A stretch of DNA of 64,000 nucleotides from Lepiota brunneoincarnata (Eukaryota; Basidiomycota; Agaricomycetes; Agaricales; Agaricaceae): the NCBI GenBank assembly GCA_023014365.1, contig JAEBUN010000069.1, forward strand, positions 1 through 64,000, written 5' to 3'. The position numbers and the translations under genes are program-made. A model generated the notes under the pieces. That model was given only the letters and a program-made list of their open reading frames with translations, did no database searches and was not told the origin of the DNA. Shown in pieces: positions 29,828 through 42,800 of this stretch; positions within the stretch are counted from its first letter, which is position 1, and each line of letters starts with the position of its first letter.

Positions 29828-32762
29828 TAGTCAAAGCACAAGCTTCCGAATATTTCTGCCCTTGTTTGAAGTGACTTGGGCAACGGGAAATCAGAGTCGC
29901 ATACTCGACCCAAAAACCCTGCAGTCCTTATGCCTGCCTTGCATGCAGCCTTATAGATTCAACTATAATGCTGAGAAAGAACTCTTTTCTCCCTTGGGCC
30001 ATACTGAAATTCTCCACTAGTGAATCTCAATGCTGCAGATCAAACCTGGTAATCTCCGATTGTGGGGGCGCGGTACAGCAGGAAATCACTTAAGAAACAA
30101 TACTGCTTCATCGTCAAGCACCTGCCAGAGCTTGGACAGGAGGGTGTTGAGGAGTACCGAGATACAGAAAGATGCTCTAAATGTGTGGGGAATAACACTA
30201 ATGCAGCCCATGGTGTAATGAATGTATCGCAGATGAAAAGTCCCAGGGTTAGGTCAAAGTCTTCACCGGTGCTACTGCCTTCCGCAGCTCCCACCATCAG
30301 AAGCAATATTCGTTCGTCCTTATTTTTGCCCCAGCAATCACGACATATCCTGTAGAGGTGGGTATGCGGCTACGCAGGTAATGGCTGCCCCATGCCACCT
30401 CTCATAGGACTCGGAACCCGACCCGAAACCCGGAACGAACTCTCGGATCAAGAAACTCGGAGCGCCCAGGCCAAGGGAGCCTTTATCATTTCGACAACAT
30501 ATCTGTTCCGCTCGTAGCCTCCTACATTCTCTGACAGATAAATTTTCGCCACATTTTTATTCTTTTCCCTGAGCACAAACCATAGCATAAGTTTTCTCCC
30601 TGTATATAGACTTCGCTGTGCCTCGCATACCACCCCTCTTATCTTCTCCTTTCCCTTTTCCTAATTCCCTATTAACGTAGTCGTGAAAACTTCACGTTCT
30701 CCATTCCCTAGATATGACTTCGTTTACGGACCTCTCATTTACTTCTCCGTTTTGGTGTGGGAAGCCATAAAAATAATCACAGTTATCCTGTATATAAAGG
30801 TACAGACTTGGGAGACGAATTCTGCAGTCAATAATCTACCAGGAATCTATCTCAACGCTTCTCTCTCTTAAAAATTCCTCTCTCCGAACGATATGCTCTC
30901 TTGGTTTTCGAAGCTCAGTGGTTGTTTCGCCCAGCCACACTCGCCCCTTTGTTTTGACGTGTTTCGCGTCATTTCGTTTCGGTTTCGTTCGGTTTCGTTT
31001 TGGTTTCGCTTCGTTTCGGCGCCTCTCACGTGTGGAAGAGTCGATATCTCTTCAATCCATTATTCAAGCCTTGGCCCCCGCTTCGGGTGCGTGATTTCTG
31101 CTACAATTGCCTCGGGAATTCGGTGCATCACTCGCAGTATGTGTAGAAGTGACAGGCCTAACCAAAAAGGTGCACTTACAAGCTGACAGAGTATCCGGGG
31201 GCACGCCAATGCTGGCGGCCATCATTGCAGATTTGCTCGCATCAAGGCTGTTCTAGTCTGTGGCTCACCTTGGTCCCCTCGATGAGGCAACGCCACTTCC
31301 GAACTTCTAATCGCTCTATCTTAACGACAAGATTAAACAATGCTATGTGTCCCCGACGAGTAAGCAGTCCGAGCGGAGTATTGTCTAAAGGAGGTGAAAT
31401 GTGTTGGCAACTAGCAGTGCGCGAGATGATCGCGGTTTCATCGAGAATTTGCTGCAAGGGTGTATTCGTTCTTGGCTGCGACGATTGATCAGGGTGTATG
31501 TCCTAGCATTGGGCAGAGACAATGACAAAGCTCGCAGTAGCATGGTTTGAGGGCACAGAGACCCGGCCTCATTCTCACCCCTGAAAAGCAGCAAATCTTC
31601 GATCAAAACGCTATAAATGACACTCAGCGCCACGGCTGAATAATAAATGCTTATGTGCATAGTGAACGAACTTCTGTAGGAAGCCCTCCCCTCAGTCGTT
31701 CCCGATCTATTGCTTGTAACGCCATTGCCACAGTTGTTCTCAGGCTCATCTTCCGTTTCGATGCTTCTGTGCAGTGCTTGAGAAAATGAGGGTGACTTTA
31801 CTGGGACATCGGTGAGAAAGCAGCTGCCGGGTACAGAGCCAAGAGAGACCTTGTCATCGATAAAGTTGATCCGGGTCAGCAACATAGCGTCATGCGTTGG
31901 ACTAAGAAATAAGCGCTTTGAATATGCTAGGAGGCCATTTCTAGGTCAGTATCGGAGGTTGGAGCTCTGCGTTGTTTGAGTGCTCTTGCCCGCATATCGA
32001 GAGGCGACTGTAACATCGAGGTGCCCGAGTAGGCAGAGAGCTGGAATCAGCGGAGGCGCATGTATGAGGGGCTTCGGGTGAATGGCGGAGAGGTTCCTGT
32101 GTGAAGAGATCAAGGAGATCATGCTGTATGTGGGCGGTGGTAGAATTTTTGGGGAATGAAGCTCCTGTCTTGATCGGCGAGGTTTGACATCTAGCAGGCG
32201 GTTCTTCGCTTCTGTGAGTTTCTGGGAAGTAATGCCCCTTATCCCGTTTCTCTTCCCTGACTCTGTATTCCATCTGGCACCATCGCCTGCCAGTTTCCTC
32301 GATACACACCGGGAACAACAATAGTCGATAGTGGGTCTAGAGCTGGGTAACTGGACCAGCGGCGCAAAGACACGGCCATCCAGGCATCTCAAGGCGGGTG
32401 TCTAATATTGTTCCTGAGCAGCAGCGAAAGCTGATTGGTCGAAGGAGGGAGACGTGGGGGTATCTTTTTATGATTTGCAGTGGAGGAACGACATGGGGTA
32501 ATGCGGACGTATTGCTCGCGACGCAAGATTTGGGGCGCAGAAACAGGCGTGGTGAGCTTTCGGGGAACAACCAGTATGCCAGTTTCCGAGGGGTTCTCGG
32601 GATGAGATTATCTCAAGAGTCGACCGTCCGTACGTTAACGTGTTAAGCGCCGAAGTCGTCGTCTTTAAACCTCGTCTTATCTGGCACACCTGTGACAGGT
32701 CTTACCTTCTTCCCCCTTCATCACTACCCGAATTCAATACTCACCTCCAAGCTTTATGCATC
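29828..32762. other. 2.9 kb without an identifiable gene
   Basis: Contains a TTTCG-rich microsatellite-like stretch near 30966-31018 and a 166-codon minus-strand frame (31385-31885) with a hydrophobic centre (YYSAVALSVIYSVLI) but no known motif. Otherwise I see nothing coding. The last 110 bases resemble the promoter region of the helicase gene at 36846. Confidence 0.4.
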
Positions 32763-35035
32763 ATGTCTCAAAGGCGAATGCAATGCAGATTTTTCAATAG
32801 CACAACCGGTTGCTGCAACCGTGATCGGTGCGGATTCTCTCACATCGACGGTGGCACGAGCTCGCCCTGGACTCCCAGTCCATCGCTGACGCCGTTGCTA
32901 GCACGAACATCGTTTCCTCAGCCACGCCAGGCAGCGAATGGAGTACTGAACGATGTATCGCGGATCACGTGTCGGTTCTTCTGGATGACCGGTTGCATGT
33001 GCCAGAGGTTTTGAGTGTTTCTACCATCCCATTAAACAAGCTGGTGCAACTAATGTCCAGAGTCCACCTGCGGAGGTTATCACAACCGATGGCGAGGACC
33101 GGGCCGTTGACTTTTTCTCCTCTAAAAGTCTTACCATTGGGGCTGGATCCGTGCATGAACAGAGACACAACCTGAATCCGATTGGAGTTTGCAGCAATCT
33201 CAAGGAATTTTGTGCGACAACTACTGTTTTGGCACCCCTGCACAAGCCCAGCGCCTTTTCAGAATGCTAGCAAGCGTGAAGAACAGAAATAAAACATGGG
33301 TACGTGAAGAGTTTTATTGAAAAAGTGTTGATCCTGACAAACCTGGGGTATTAAAGAATATAGCTAGTGCGCAAGAGGTTCCAGAAGCTGTCGTCAATGT
33401 GTGTTGTCCATGTCTATTCCAGTCTTCGTATGCTAGCCTGGACGAGTAGACAAATACACTTCATCGCATTGGTGATGTACTACGCTTTGAACCGGTCAAT
33501 GTATCTATCGGATTTCGCGCTGCTGCCCTCTCTTTCTAGAGGGGCTGTTTCTCCATCTTCCAATTCTTCTCGTCAGACCCCATCCTCGAATCTACATTGC
33601 ACAAGAACCTCATGTGAGTGACTTGGAACCATTACCATGAATCTCTCCTGGACATCGTTATATATGCAGTGTTTTTTACCCTTTAATCAACAAGCATGAT
33701 CATATCTTTGCAACAATTCAAGACTGTCTAGAAGCTGTGCTGACTGCCAAATCCTAAAAGGACTTTACTCCAAACCTTCCGTCATCACTGCAAAATAGCC
33801 TGACCACGTTTATGACCCTCACGACGACATTTCTCCAGCGAGTAGTGGCTCTTAGCCGAAGAGTGAAGTGCGTTGATCAGATTTAAAGGTACTTTGAACG
33901 ATACAAAGATGGCATCCGGAGTCATTCCGAAGTTCCAAAATTTATTCAACCGTTCGTTGCTGGTTCAATGCCTGGGTGAGCGACGTCTCAGTGATGCCTG
34001 CTCAGTTCCAAGATACAGTTGCTTCTGCGTCCGAGATCCAGCGCAAGCTCACGATAGGTTCCATTTCTGAAGAGAGTGACCGTCTCCCCGCGATCCTCGA
34101 GCGAGAATCTGGCGTTGTCCTTAGGCTCCAGAATGGCTCCGCGAGGTCGACTGTCACTCGTGTACAACGTAGCCACGCATTTCCTAGCTTGCGCAGACAT
34201 ATGAACTCCCCAGTGAACTTCGGATCGATGGACTGCGTCATGACAATGGGTTTGAGGCGATCGAAGAGATACACATTGCCCCTACACCGTCGGAGCTATT
34301 CTCGCCCGTTGCGCCAGACATGCCTGTGTTTAGCTCCGATGTACCCTGCCAACCCATCATCTTCCAGCTGGTTCCATGGAGCGCCATCTTGATATCCAAT
34401 TCCGCGTGCTACGCGAGGAACTAATGTGAGTCTCACTTGTATTACTCCCCTCGGTGTGCGCTTATATTGAGCATCCGGCTCAACGACCCAAGCATCTGTC
34501 ACTGCAATTCACGATGATCTCCTCAAAATATGGAAAGGCAAAATGCGGAAAGGTGAGAAGACAATCCTCGGAACGCTCTTAGATCAGGTGGGGGAAGGTA
34601 TCGTACATCAGGACGTGATTCTGTGTTCTGTCACTTCTACACCAATGCCGAGCTGGGGGCACTTATGCGGGTTTCACCCTTGCGAAGGGGCTCATCAGAG
34701 GCCTTAACCACTGCCCTAGCCCGCCTTGGCTCGTGCAGCGACAGAATTAGATTACTGGAGCATGGACTAAATATATTAATTAGTCTGTTGGACCAGCTAA
34801 CAATTCCAGGGCGCATCCTTGACCCTATACAGGACGTGGGGCATCCCTTCCGCTCGGACCCCTCACGGCGCGGCAGCTGATGAGAGGCCGGCCGTCTCCG
34901 AAGATAGGGCAGCAAGCCACGGCGAAAGTGCGAGGTCTTGGGATTGAACCAAGATTCTTGCGGGGCCTCCAGAAGCCAGGCGTAATGGTGTCATTGACGC
35001 TCCTCTCAACCCAACCCTGAGACGCCTTCAATGAA
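32763..35035 (+). pseudogene. decayed copy of the ZNFX1-like helicase gene (5' third)
   Basis: The ATG at 32763 opens the same CCCH finger as the intact gene (CRFFNSTTGCCNRDRCGFSH). The second finger breaks off after FFWMTGCMCQRF, and reading then needs frameshifts: CDNYCFGTP and LASVKNRNKTW near 33220-33300 correspond to residues before the first intron of the intact gene. Introns 1-5 are recognisable at matching places. In-frame stops occur near 33756 and 33812. Homology continues through 34655, is interrupted by about 290 bp of foreign sequence, resumes for 70 bp at 34958, and ends before the helicase core. It cannot encode a helicase. Confidence 0.85.
34665..34955. mobile_element. 290-bp insertion in the helicase pseudogene, unknown type
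   Basis: This block separates two stretches that are contiguous in the intact gene (about 38755). It contains GCGGCAGCTGATGAGAGGCC and GGCCGGCC and is also present, rearranged and longer, at 60975-61240. It is probably a small transposable or recombined repeat. I found no clear terminal repeats or target duplication. Confidence 0.4.
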
Positions 35036-36845
35036 AGACAGCTACCTTCTGATCCCGTATAGCTTTGGCTGCCATCGTTTTATACCAGACAAGCTACCTC
35101 CCTTCTCACTGCCTGCCTTAGGTGTGAGCCATTCCAAGCAATCGTCCCACAAACCCTTGTTAAACACCTAGGATTTCGATACGAGTAAAGCGTGGCAGTC
35201 TTCTAATCAGAAGAAAATGATTCTTCCAGCGCCCACCCCAACCCTTACTACATACCCATATCTGTCAAATAAGCTCAGAAGCCGGCTCTTGATCAGGACC
35301 CCAGAGAATATCCATATAGGTCGGAGGCCGGCCCCAAACAATCTCGTCCGGTCGCTCGGCTGAGAGGCCGGCCCCCAACCTCAGGCCAGAATTAGCAAAT
35401 TTCCCCAGATTTTTGCCTCCGACCTTCAAAAAATCGCCAAAAATCACCAAAATATTCCAGGAGCCATCTACCTCATACTACCATACAGGTGGGTTCTAAG
35501 CACACGTATCCAATGAAGAATGACTTGTTTTAAGGACCGCTATTCACCCTCTGAGTCGCAACAGATGCCCGAATCTGTCTCAAGCTCTGACGTGAAGCCT
35601 TGAATGAGTCCGGGTCCGTCGAGTCCAACAAGAAGCCATCCCCTACCATCGGGATTTGGGGTCAATAGCAGGAGAGCGAGGAAGTGGTGAAGAGTTGGAA
35701 TCCCAAACTGGGTAACGTTGAGGAGGGCGGTAGCCTCGGTTGTCGCACTGAATTGCCCTCTAATGTCAGTATGCTCGTTACCGCCGTTCCCCCGACCTCG
35801 TCCCCAACCTTTCCCTGTCATCTCCCGTACCCATGCAGGGCGCTCTTGCCAACTCTGTTGTTACTCGAAAACTTGTGCCGCCTGATTCCAGTAGGGCACT
35901 ACCCAGAGGGACAGGCCTCCTCTCCCATCATTGAACCTGTAGTCGGCAATGGACTTTGGCGCCCGCCAGCCATGTCAGTTCTTGGAGGGTGGTGAGTGAT
36001 GGGATCTCGCGTGTTCTCAGAGCTTTGGGTCACCCGGCGCACAATCCGAAAACCATTCGTTTATGTCAACACTACCACGCGCAAAGGGTCGCTTTGGACG
36101 AGGGGGCCTATGAATTGGAGAATTGGTGCGTTTCTATTAGACACGACGAGATCTTTATATCCTTGCGGTACTTCTGGTGCAGTACCTTGGTTTGCTATAC
36201 GTAGCTTGGCAGACTCGAATCGTATCTTTTGCCTTGACCAATCCAGTCGAGAACATTGAAGTAATGTGCATTTTTTGATGGCTCCTCGTCCAGATCCATA
36301 CAAGTTGACATGTTTTGGGTTTGTGGAGCTTCTGAATCGTTGCCAGTTGGGACAGTCGTGAACAGAATCGAATCGGATTGACAAATTTTGATCACCCAAT
36401 ATACGGTCTATTGATCACACTCCTTAATGCAAAAGATGAGATGCTGAACTGTGGTTCGAACTCTCAGCCTCGCTAAACAGTATAGCGTAACTGTTACAGC
36501 TGGACTTGTTCAGCCATCCATCTGGTCTCAGGTCCAAGCCTCCGATCCAGCTCCAGCGCACCTGGCCTTCGACCTCCGAGCTGGGGGCCTCACCCGGGCT
36601 TTTGTCCGGTCCCTCCCCCCGACCTAGGGGCTCAAGAGTCCAGATTCGTCCGGTCTCCGGCCTCCGACCTTAATAGGTATTCCCGGGGTCCTATCATCCC
36701 CTGTCCGTACTTGGACGTAATAAGCCGTAATCAGCATCAAACTTCTACAGCCTTTATAACTTCCCTTGCCTTGTACCACCGTTACAAGTCTTCCCTCTTC
36801 CCATCCGCATTACAGCTTGAATTTTGATACTCGCCTTCAAAGCCT
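35036..36845. other. spacer upstream of the intact helicase gene, duplicated at 61.3-63.1 kb
   Basis: No gene is recognised. It holds GAGGCCGGCC repeats (35325-35375) and a tRNA-like sequence (36443-36514). The same order, diverged, lies at 61330-63151 before the third helicase copy. The last 80 bases are conserved upstream of all three copies and probably include promoter elements. Confidence 0.55.
36443..36514 (-). tRNA. tRNA-like sequence, probably degenerate
   Basis: The minus strand gives a 72-nt unit with a 7-bp acceptor-like stem (GCTGAAC/GTTCAGC), an A-box-like AAGTCCAGCTG, a B-box-like AGTTCGAACC and a perfect hairpin ACAGT/ACTGT where the anticodon arm should be. The loop is 8 nt instead of 7 and the T stem pairs poorly, so I cannot assign an anticodon. 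A second copy is at 62835-62906 with one acceptor change to a G-U pair. It could be a pseudogene or a SINE head. Confidence 0.35.
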
Positions 36846-39800
36846 ATGTCTCGAGTGCAGGGCCAGTGCAGGCTCTTCAATAGTCCTACCGGTTGTCGTT
36901 TTGGGAACCGGTGCAAGTTCTCCCACACCGACGGTGGCACTGCGAGGTCGTCTCGATCTTCTTCGCCAGCGCCATCATCATCGTCGGGAGTGCGTGCATC
37001 GGCCCCTCAATCGCCCCGCTCCCCAAGAAAAGAACTGAGCGGTGTCCCACGGAGTGCATGCCAGTTCTTCTGGACAACTGGTGCATGTACAAGGGGTTTC
37101 GAGTGCTCGTACCGTCACGTCAAACAAACTGACACGGCTGGGGCCCAGAGTCAAGTCGTTGCGGTTATCGCAGCTGATGATGAGGACAGCCCTGTTGACT
37201 TTTTCTCACCTGAGGGCCTCGCGGTTGGCGCTGGATCGGTTCGGGAGGACCGACACAGCCTGAACCCGAGCGAGGTCCACAATCATCTAAAGGAATTTTT
37301 ACGCGACAATTATCGTTTTGAGGCCGCCGCCCAGATCCAGGGTTTTGTCAGAGTTCTAGCAAGCGTAAACGATAGGAATAAGACATGGGTACGTGTCGAG
37401 CCTTTTGAGAAGGTGAAGACCCTGACAACCACATGTCATCAAAGAATACCGCTAGTGCGCAAGAGTTTCTCGAAGTCGTCGTCAATGTGTGTTGTTTGTA
37501 TAACAATCGGCCCCCACATACTAAGCGAGCGTTCTAGGGCAACACAATCCATCGTATTGGAGACGTACTCCGTTTCGAATTGGTTAACGTGTCCATCGGA
37601 TTTCACACCGGCGCCCTCTCATTTCAGAGGGGCTACTTCCCCATCTTTCAATTTTTCTCCTCCGACCTGATTCTCAAATCGACATTACACAAGAATATCA
37701 AGTGAGTAACTCGGCTGATTGCTGCCCACCTGTCTAAACATTGTTCGTACAGTGCCTTGTTCGCAATTATCAAGAACAACCATGATTATATCTTCGAGAC
37801 GCTTCAGTCCTGTCTAGAAGATATGATGACTGCCAAATCCTGGAGAGATTCTACCCCAAACCTCACGCCATCACTCCAAAATACCCTAGACGGGTTGACT
37901 ATCTTCAGGACTCTTACTACGACATTCCTTCAGTGAGTTTTGTCTCATGTTTCTATGAGGGATGTGTGTTGATTAGGTTAACAGATACTTTCAGCGGTTT
38001 AAAGATGCTATAAAGAGTCGTTCTGAAGTTCTAGGATTCATTCAACAGTTTTCTGAGTGGTTCGACATCTGGGCGAGCGATGTCTCAGCAACCCCTGCTC
38101 GTTTCCAGGACACAATCACCTCCGCGCCTGAGACCAAGCGTAAGCTCGCTATTGGTCACGTTTCCGAGGAGATTGAACGTCTCCTTGCAATCGTTGAGCG
38201 GGAGTGTGGTGGCGTCCTGAAACTTCGAAAGGGTTCAGCCAAATCGACTATCACTCATGCACAGCGTAGCCAGGCACGCATAACCCAGCTTGCGCAGACA
38301 TATGAGCCTCCCGGTGAACTTCGTCCTGACGGGACTCGTCATGATAACGATTTTTCGGCAATCGAGAATGTCCGCATCGCCCCTACACACTCGGAGTTAT
38401 TCTCGCCTGTTGCACCATATCTTCCTGTGTTCAGCCCTGACGCCCCTCATCATCTTCCGGCGGGCTCTATGGAGCGGCATCTCGATATCCAATTCCGTTT
38501 GTTACGCGAAGAACTAATGTAAGTCTCGCCAGCAATGCTTTCGTCAGCACGTACTCAAACTCATTATCCAGTTCAACTACCCGATCATCTATCACCGCCA
38601 TCCACGATGATCTCCTCAAGAAATGGGAAGGCAAGCGGCAAAAAAGTGAGAAGACAAAGCTTGAGACACTCTTGGCCCAGAACGGCGGTGCATATCGTTC
38701 ATCGGGACATGATTCCTTGTTTTTCCATATCTACACCAACGTCGAGTTTCTTAAGGGGCCGCCCGAGGCCAGGCGTAATGGTGTTTCTGTCACACTCGTC
38801 GTCGACGCTCCTCCCAGCCCAGCTGCACGCGACAAGGACCCGAAGAAGCGGTTCGCGTACTGGGAACACAGCCGTCGTCTTCAGGGCTCCAGCCTTGTCG
38901 CACTTGTTCTTGTATCCCAGCGCGCAGTTAGGACGTATCTTGGCATTGTTACCTCCTATGGTCAAAACATTGCCGAGTCCGCGAAATTCGAAAAAGGACG
39001 CATCCAACTTCGTGTTTCTTTCTTTGACTCCGAAGTTGAGTTCATGGCACTACGCGGAGATAAATTGAACCTCAACAAAGCAACATTTTCTGTGCTTATT
39101 GACAATAGTGTCATGTTCGAATCTGTGCGGCCGTTTTTACAAAAACTTCAGGGAATCGAGCCCACGGAAATTCCGTTCTCACGCTACATCGCTCCCGGAG
39201 GTTCCTTGGAAGGTGTCAATGTCCTTCCCCCGAAATATGCACTTGCCCCAGGATTCAAGTTCAATCTTCAGTGCCTAGCGAAGGCGCGGGTGACTGGCAT
39301 CCCTGACTTGGATATCTCAAATCCGGCGGCGGTTGAAAGAGCGCGTAATCAGTTGAGGAAATACAGTGTACTTGACCCAAGTCAGGCAGACGCCGTTGTG
39401 GATACACTGACTCGAGAAGTGTCGCTCATTCAAGGGTGAGTGTTTGATTTATGATCTCTGTCAACTCAAGGATTCATACGCCTTCAGACCACCTGGAACT
39501 GGGAAGGCATGTGGTAGTGCGATTATTCGTGATTGAGTATTTGCTGATTCGTGTCTTACAACAGAGCTACACTGCAAAAGAGATCCTTCGTGTTCTCTTC
39601 AGGAGTAAAATCAGACCGATTGGTGAGCGAGTATGTCTATCTAGGAATGCGCCATGCTAAATCACTTTGCAGTGCTTATCGCCTTCACAAACCATGCCCT
39701 CGATCATATGGTCACCTCTGTCCTTGATGCGAAAATTACGGAGAAAATAGTCCGTCTCGGTACACGTTCATCCGACGAGCGTATTTCGGAGTACACGCTG

Positions 39801-42800
39801 GATAAGTTAGAAAGGCTTATGGCCGAGTCAACGTTGGATCGTTCCATCAAGAGGCAGTACGCTACGATGAAGGGGCTGGAAGAGAATATGACGGAACTCA
39901 TGACGTCGATCCGGCTTCCACTCTTATCTTGGCAGAAGATCGAAGAGTACTTGGACATTCATTACCCCGAACACGCTGATATGTTCCGAATGCCACCATT
40001 CTGGATTTCGCACCTCGCCAACTTGAAGTGGCAGGAAGACGAGCAACAGGGCGAGTTTCAAGTAGTGAAGCACGGGAAGGGTAAGAAAGCGACGGTTGAG
40101 TCTTCCGTCTCACGGACGATCTACGGTTTCTGGCGTCAAGGTTATGATCTCCAATTCATCGAACAAACACCACCTCAGCAAAAGGGAAAGCAACGTGCGG
40201 ACACGGATGCAGGAGCCGTGGCTGAGTTATCGCAATCCTTACTCACGGACCCGGCAGCATTCTTCGAAGCCATGGGATTCGGGGGACGGATGCCTCCAGT
40301 CCCAAATAAAGACAGGCAGCTGCCCGAGCTTCTCCATTATGCTAGTGTCTGGTCGATGTCGGTACATGAACGCCTCCGGTTAGCGGACGAGTGGGAGCAG
40401 AAGATCCGGAAGATGGCGTATGATACCAACCGTGACCAGTATAGTCGACTCAAGGAAGAATACAAGGAAGCCTGCAAAGAGTATGATGACATGCGGGACG
40501 AGGTACTATCTGATCTGTTTTGTTGTAAGTGATCATTACTGAATGTTCGCGTTCCGTTAGATTCGGCGTCGTATTCTAAGCAAAACTGATCTCATTGCTT
40601 GTACCACAACAGGTTGGTCGCATCGATTGAATGTGACGTTAGGGAGAGAACGCTAATCAATCCACTGCAGGCGCGGCGTCTCTGACCTCACTTCTCAGTG
40701 TAAGGAGTACTCGCCTTCTGTTGCACCTGTCTTCATTGCTCACATGGTATATCACATCACAGAGTATTTCCCCAAGGGTCCTGATGGTCGAAGAAGCTGG
40801 CCAAGTTCTTGAAGCTCATATTCTGGCCTCTCTCGTCTCATCTGGTGCGTCAAGTGCTGATTTCTCTTGCTTTGACTTCACTGATGTTTTATTCTATGGT
40901 TCAGTTCACCACCTTATCTGTATTGGTGACCCCCGCCAACTTCGTCCCTCATTAGCAACCTATAGTATGTTACATCTTGCCCACATAATCGGCAGCAGGT
41001 CTCTGAGGTTTTCCCTAGCGCTCTCGATGGACAGCGCAATCGGGAACGAGCTGTATAAACTTGACCGTTCGCTCATGGAACGCCTCTCGGACAGCCGTTT
41101 TCCGATGTCTCAGATTAACGTACAGCGGAGAATGCGTCCGGAGATTTCGCACTTCATCCGGTAATCTCCTTGCATGACTACTATTCTGTACATTGCTGAC
41201 GGTGTACCTCTAGTACGATTCTCTACCCCAAACTTGAGGACAGCCAACACGTCCTCGAGTACCCAGCCGTGCAAGGCATGCAGAAAGACGTCTTCTTCTT
41301 CAACCATCTTAACAAGGAGAATGGTACCGAGGACTCTGTCTCAAAATTTAATACCTTCGAGGCGAGACCATACTGAGCTTTTCATGACCAATACCTGTTG
41401 CTAAGAATTCTAACAGGTGGAGATGATTCGCGATCTCGTCTTATACTTCCTACATCAAGGCTCCTACGATGGCCCCGGAGACATCGCTGTTTTATGCGCA
41501 TATCTCGGTCAACTACAAAAGGTTCGCGCCGCATTGCGCGACCTCAAGATTGCGGTCACTGTCAATGAAAGGGACGCGGAACAGCTTGCGCGACAGGGTA
41601 TTGAAGAAGATGTGGAATATGAGGAGGTTCTGGTCGCAAAGCATGTAAGTTCTCCATTTGAAACCGCCGAAGCTATAGGCACTGAATAATTGGTAGGTTC
41701 GACTAGGTACTGTTGATATCTTTCAAGGTCAGGAAGCGAAAATTGTTATCGTCTCACTCGTGAGGAACACTGGACAAATTGACACTGGCTCTGCATCGAT
41801 TGGCTTCCTCAAGGTGGGGTTTGAGCTCCACTATCCTGATATACTCTAACGGATATGTTTGCAGAGTTCGAATCGTATCAACGTTGCATTGTCTCGAGCC
41901 AAGCACGGCTTGTATGTTTTGGGAAATGCTACAAACTTGCGCAAGAATCAAACATGGTGCACGATCCTCGACGAGATGGAGGAAAGGGACCAAGTTGGAC
42001 CTGCATTTCCGATTATATGTCCGAGACACCCCGAGCAGGTGAGGCTCGTATCCAAGCCAGGAGAGATTCCTCTTCATGCGCCTGCGGGTGGTTGTAACAT
42101 TCCATGTGACGCTCGTCTTTCGTGTGGACACATTTGTCCCTCAGTCGTACGTATTACAGTATCTCATGGTTGGCCGAGTCTCAACTGATGCCTTGATTAG
42201 TGTCACTCCGCACTGGACAATCACCGTAGCACCAAGTGCATGGCTCCATGCAATCGGACACCTTGTCCGCGAAAGCATCCTTGTTCTAAGCAGTGCTTCG
42301 ACGCCTGCGGTGATTGCAGTTTCCCGATGTATGAAGTATCCTTACCTTGTGGCCATGTCGCCGCGAAGGTGCCCTGGTTAGTATTGAACCTGGTGCTTAT
42401 GCGTAATTATCTGCGCTGACATATAAGTGTAGTCACATGCTCGAGAATCTCGCGTCCGTTAAATGCCACGAACGGATTGTAAAGCGGCTGCCGGGATGCG
42501 AGCATACGGCGGTAATGCCATGCTATAGAGACCCAGGAACTGCTTCATGCTCGGAACCATGCGCTGAGCCCCTCCCGTGCTGCACAAAAACGTGCAAATC
42601 GACTTGCTCTAGATGCCGAGTACTCACCATCCAGAAGGCCGATTCTGAGTTAACCGGCAGAATCACGCGTCGCCATCATGTTCCCCATCCTTGCGAACGC
42701 CTGCTTTATTGCAATCACAGTTGCGGTTCAGAGTGCCATCCAAAGGATCAACATTGCAACCCGTCGTGTCAAGAGGATTGTCGTCAGCACTGCGTACACC

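Noticed and set aside
40525..40560. GTAAGT donor in the helicase gene near 40525
   Set aside because: It would leave a 35-nt intron and the wrong frame; the GTACTA donor at 40503 gives 58 nt and the expected motif.
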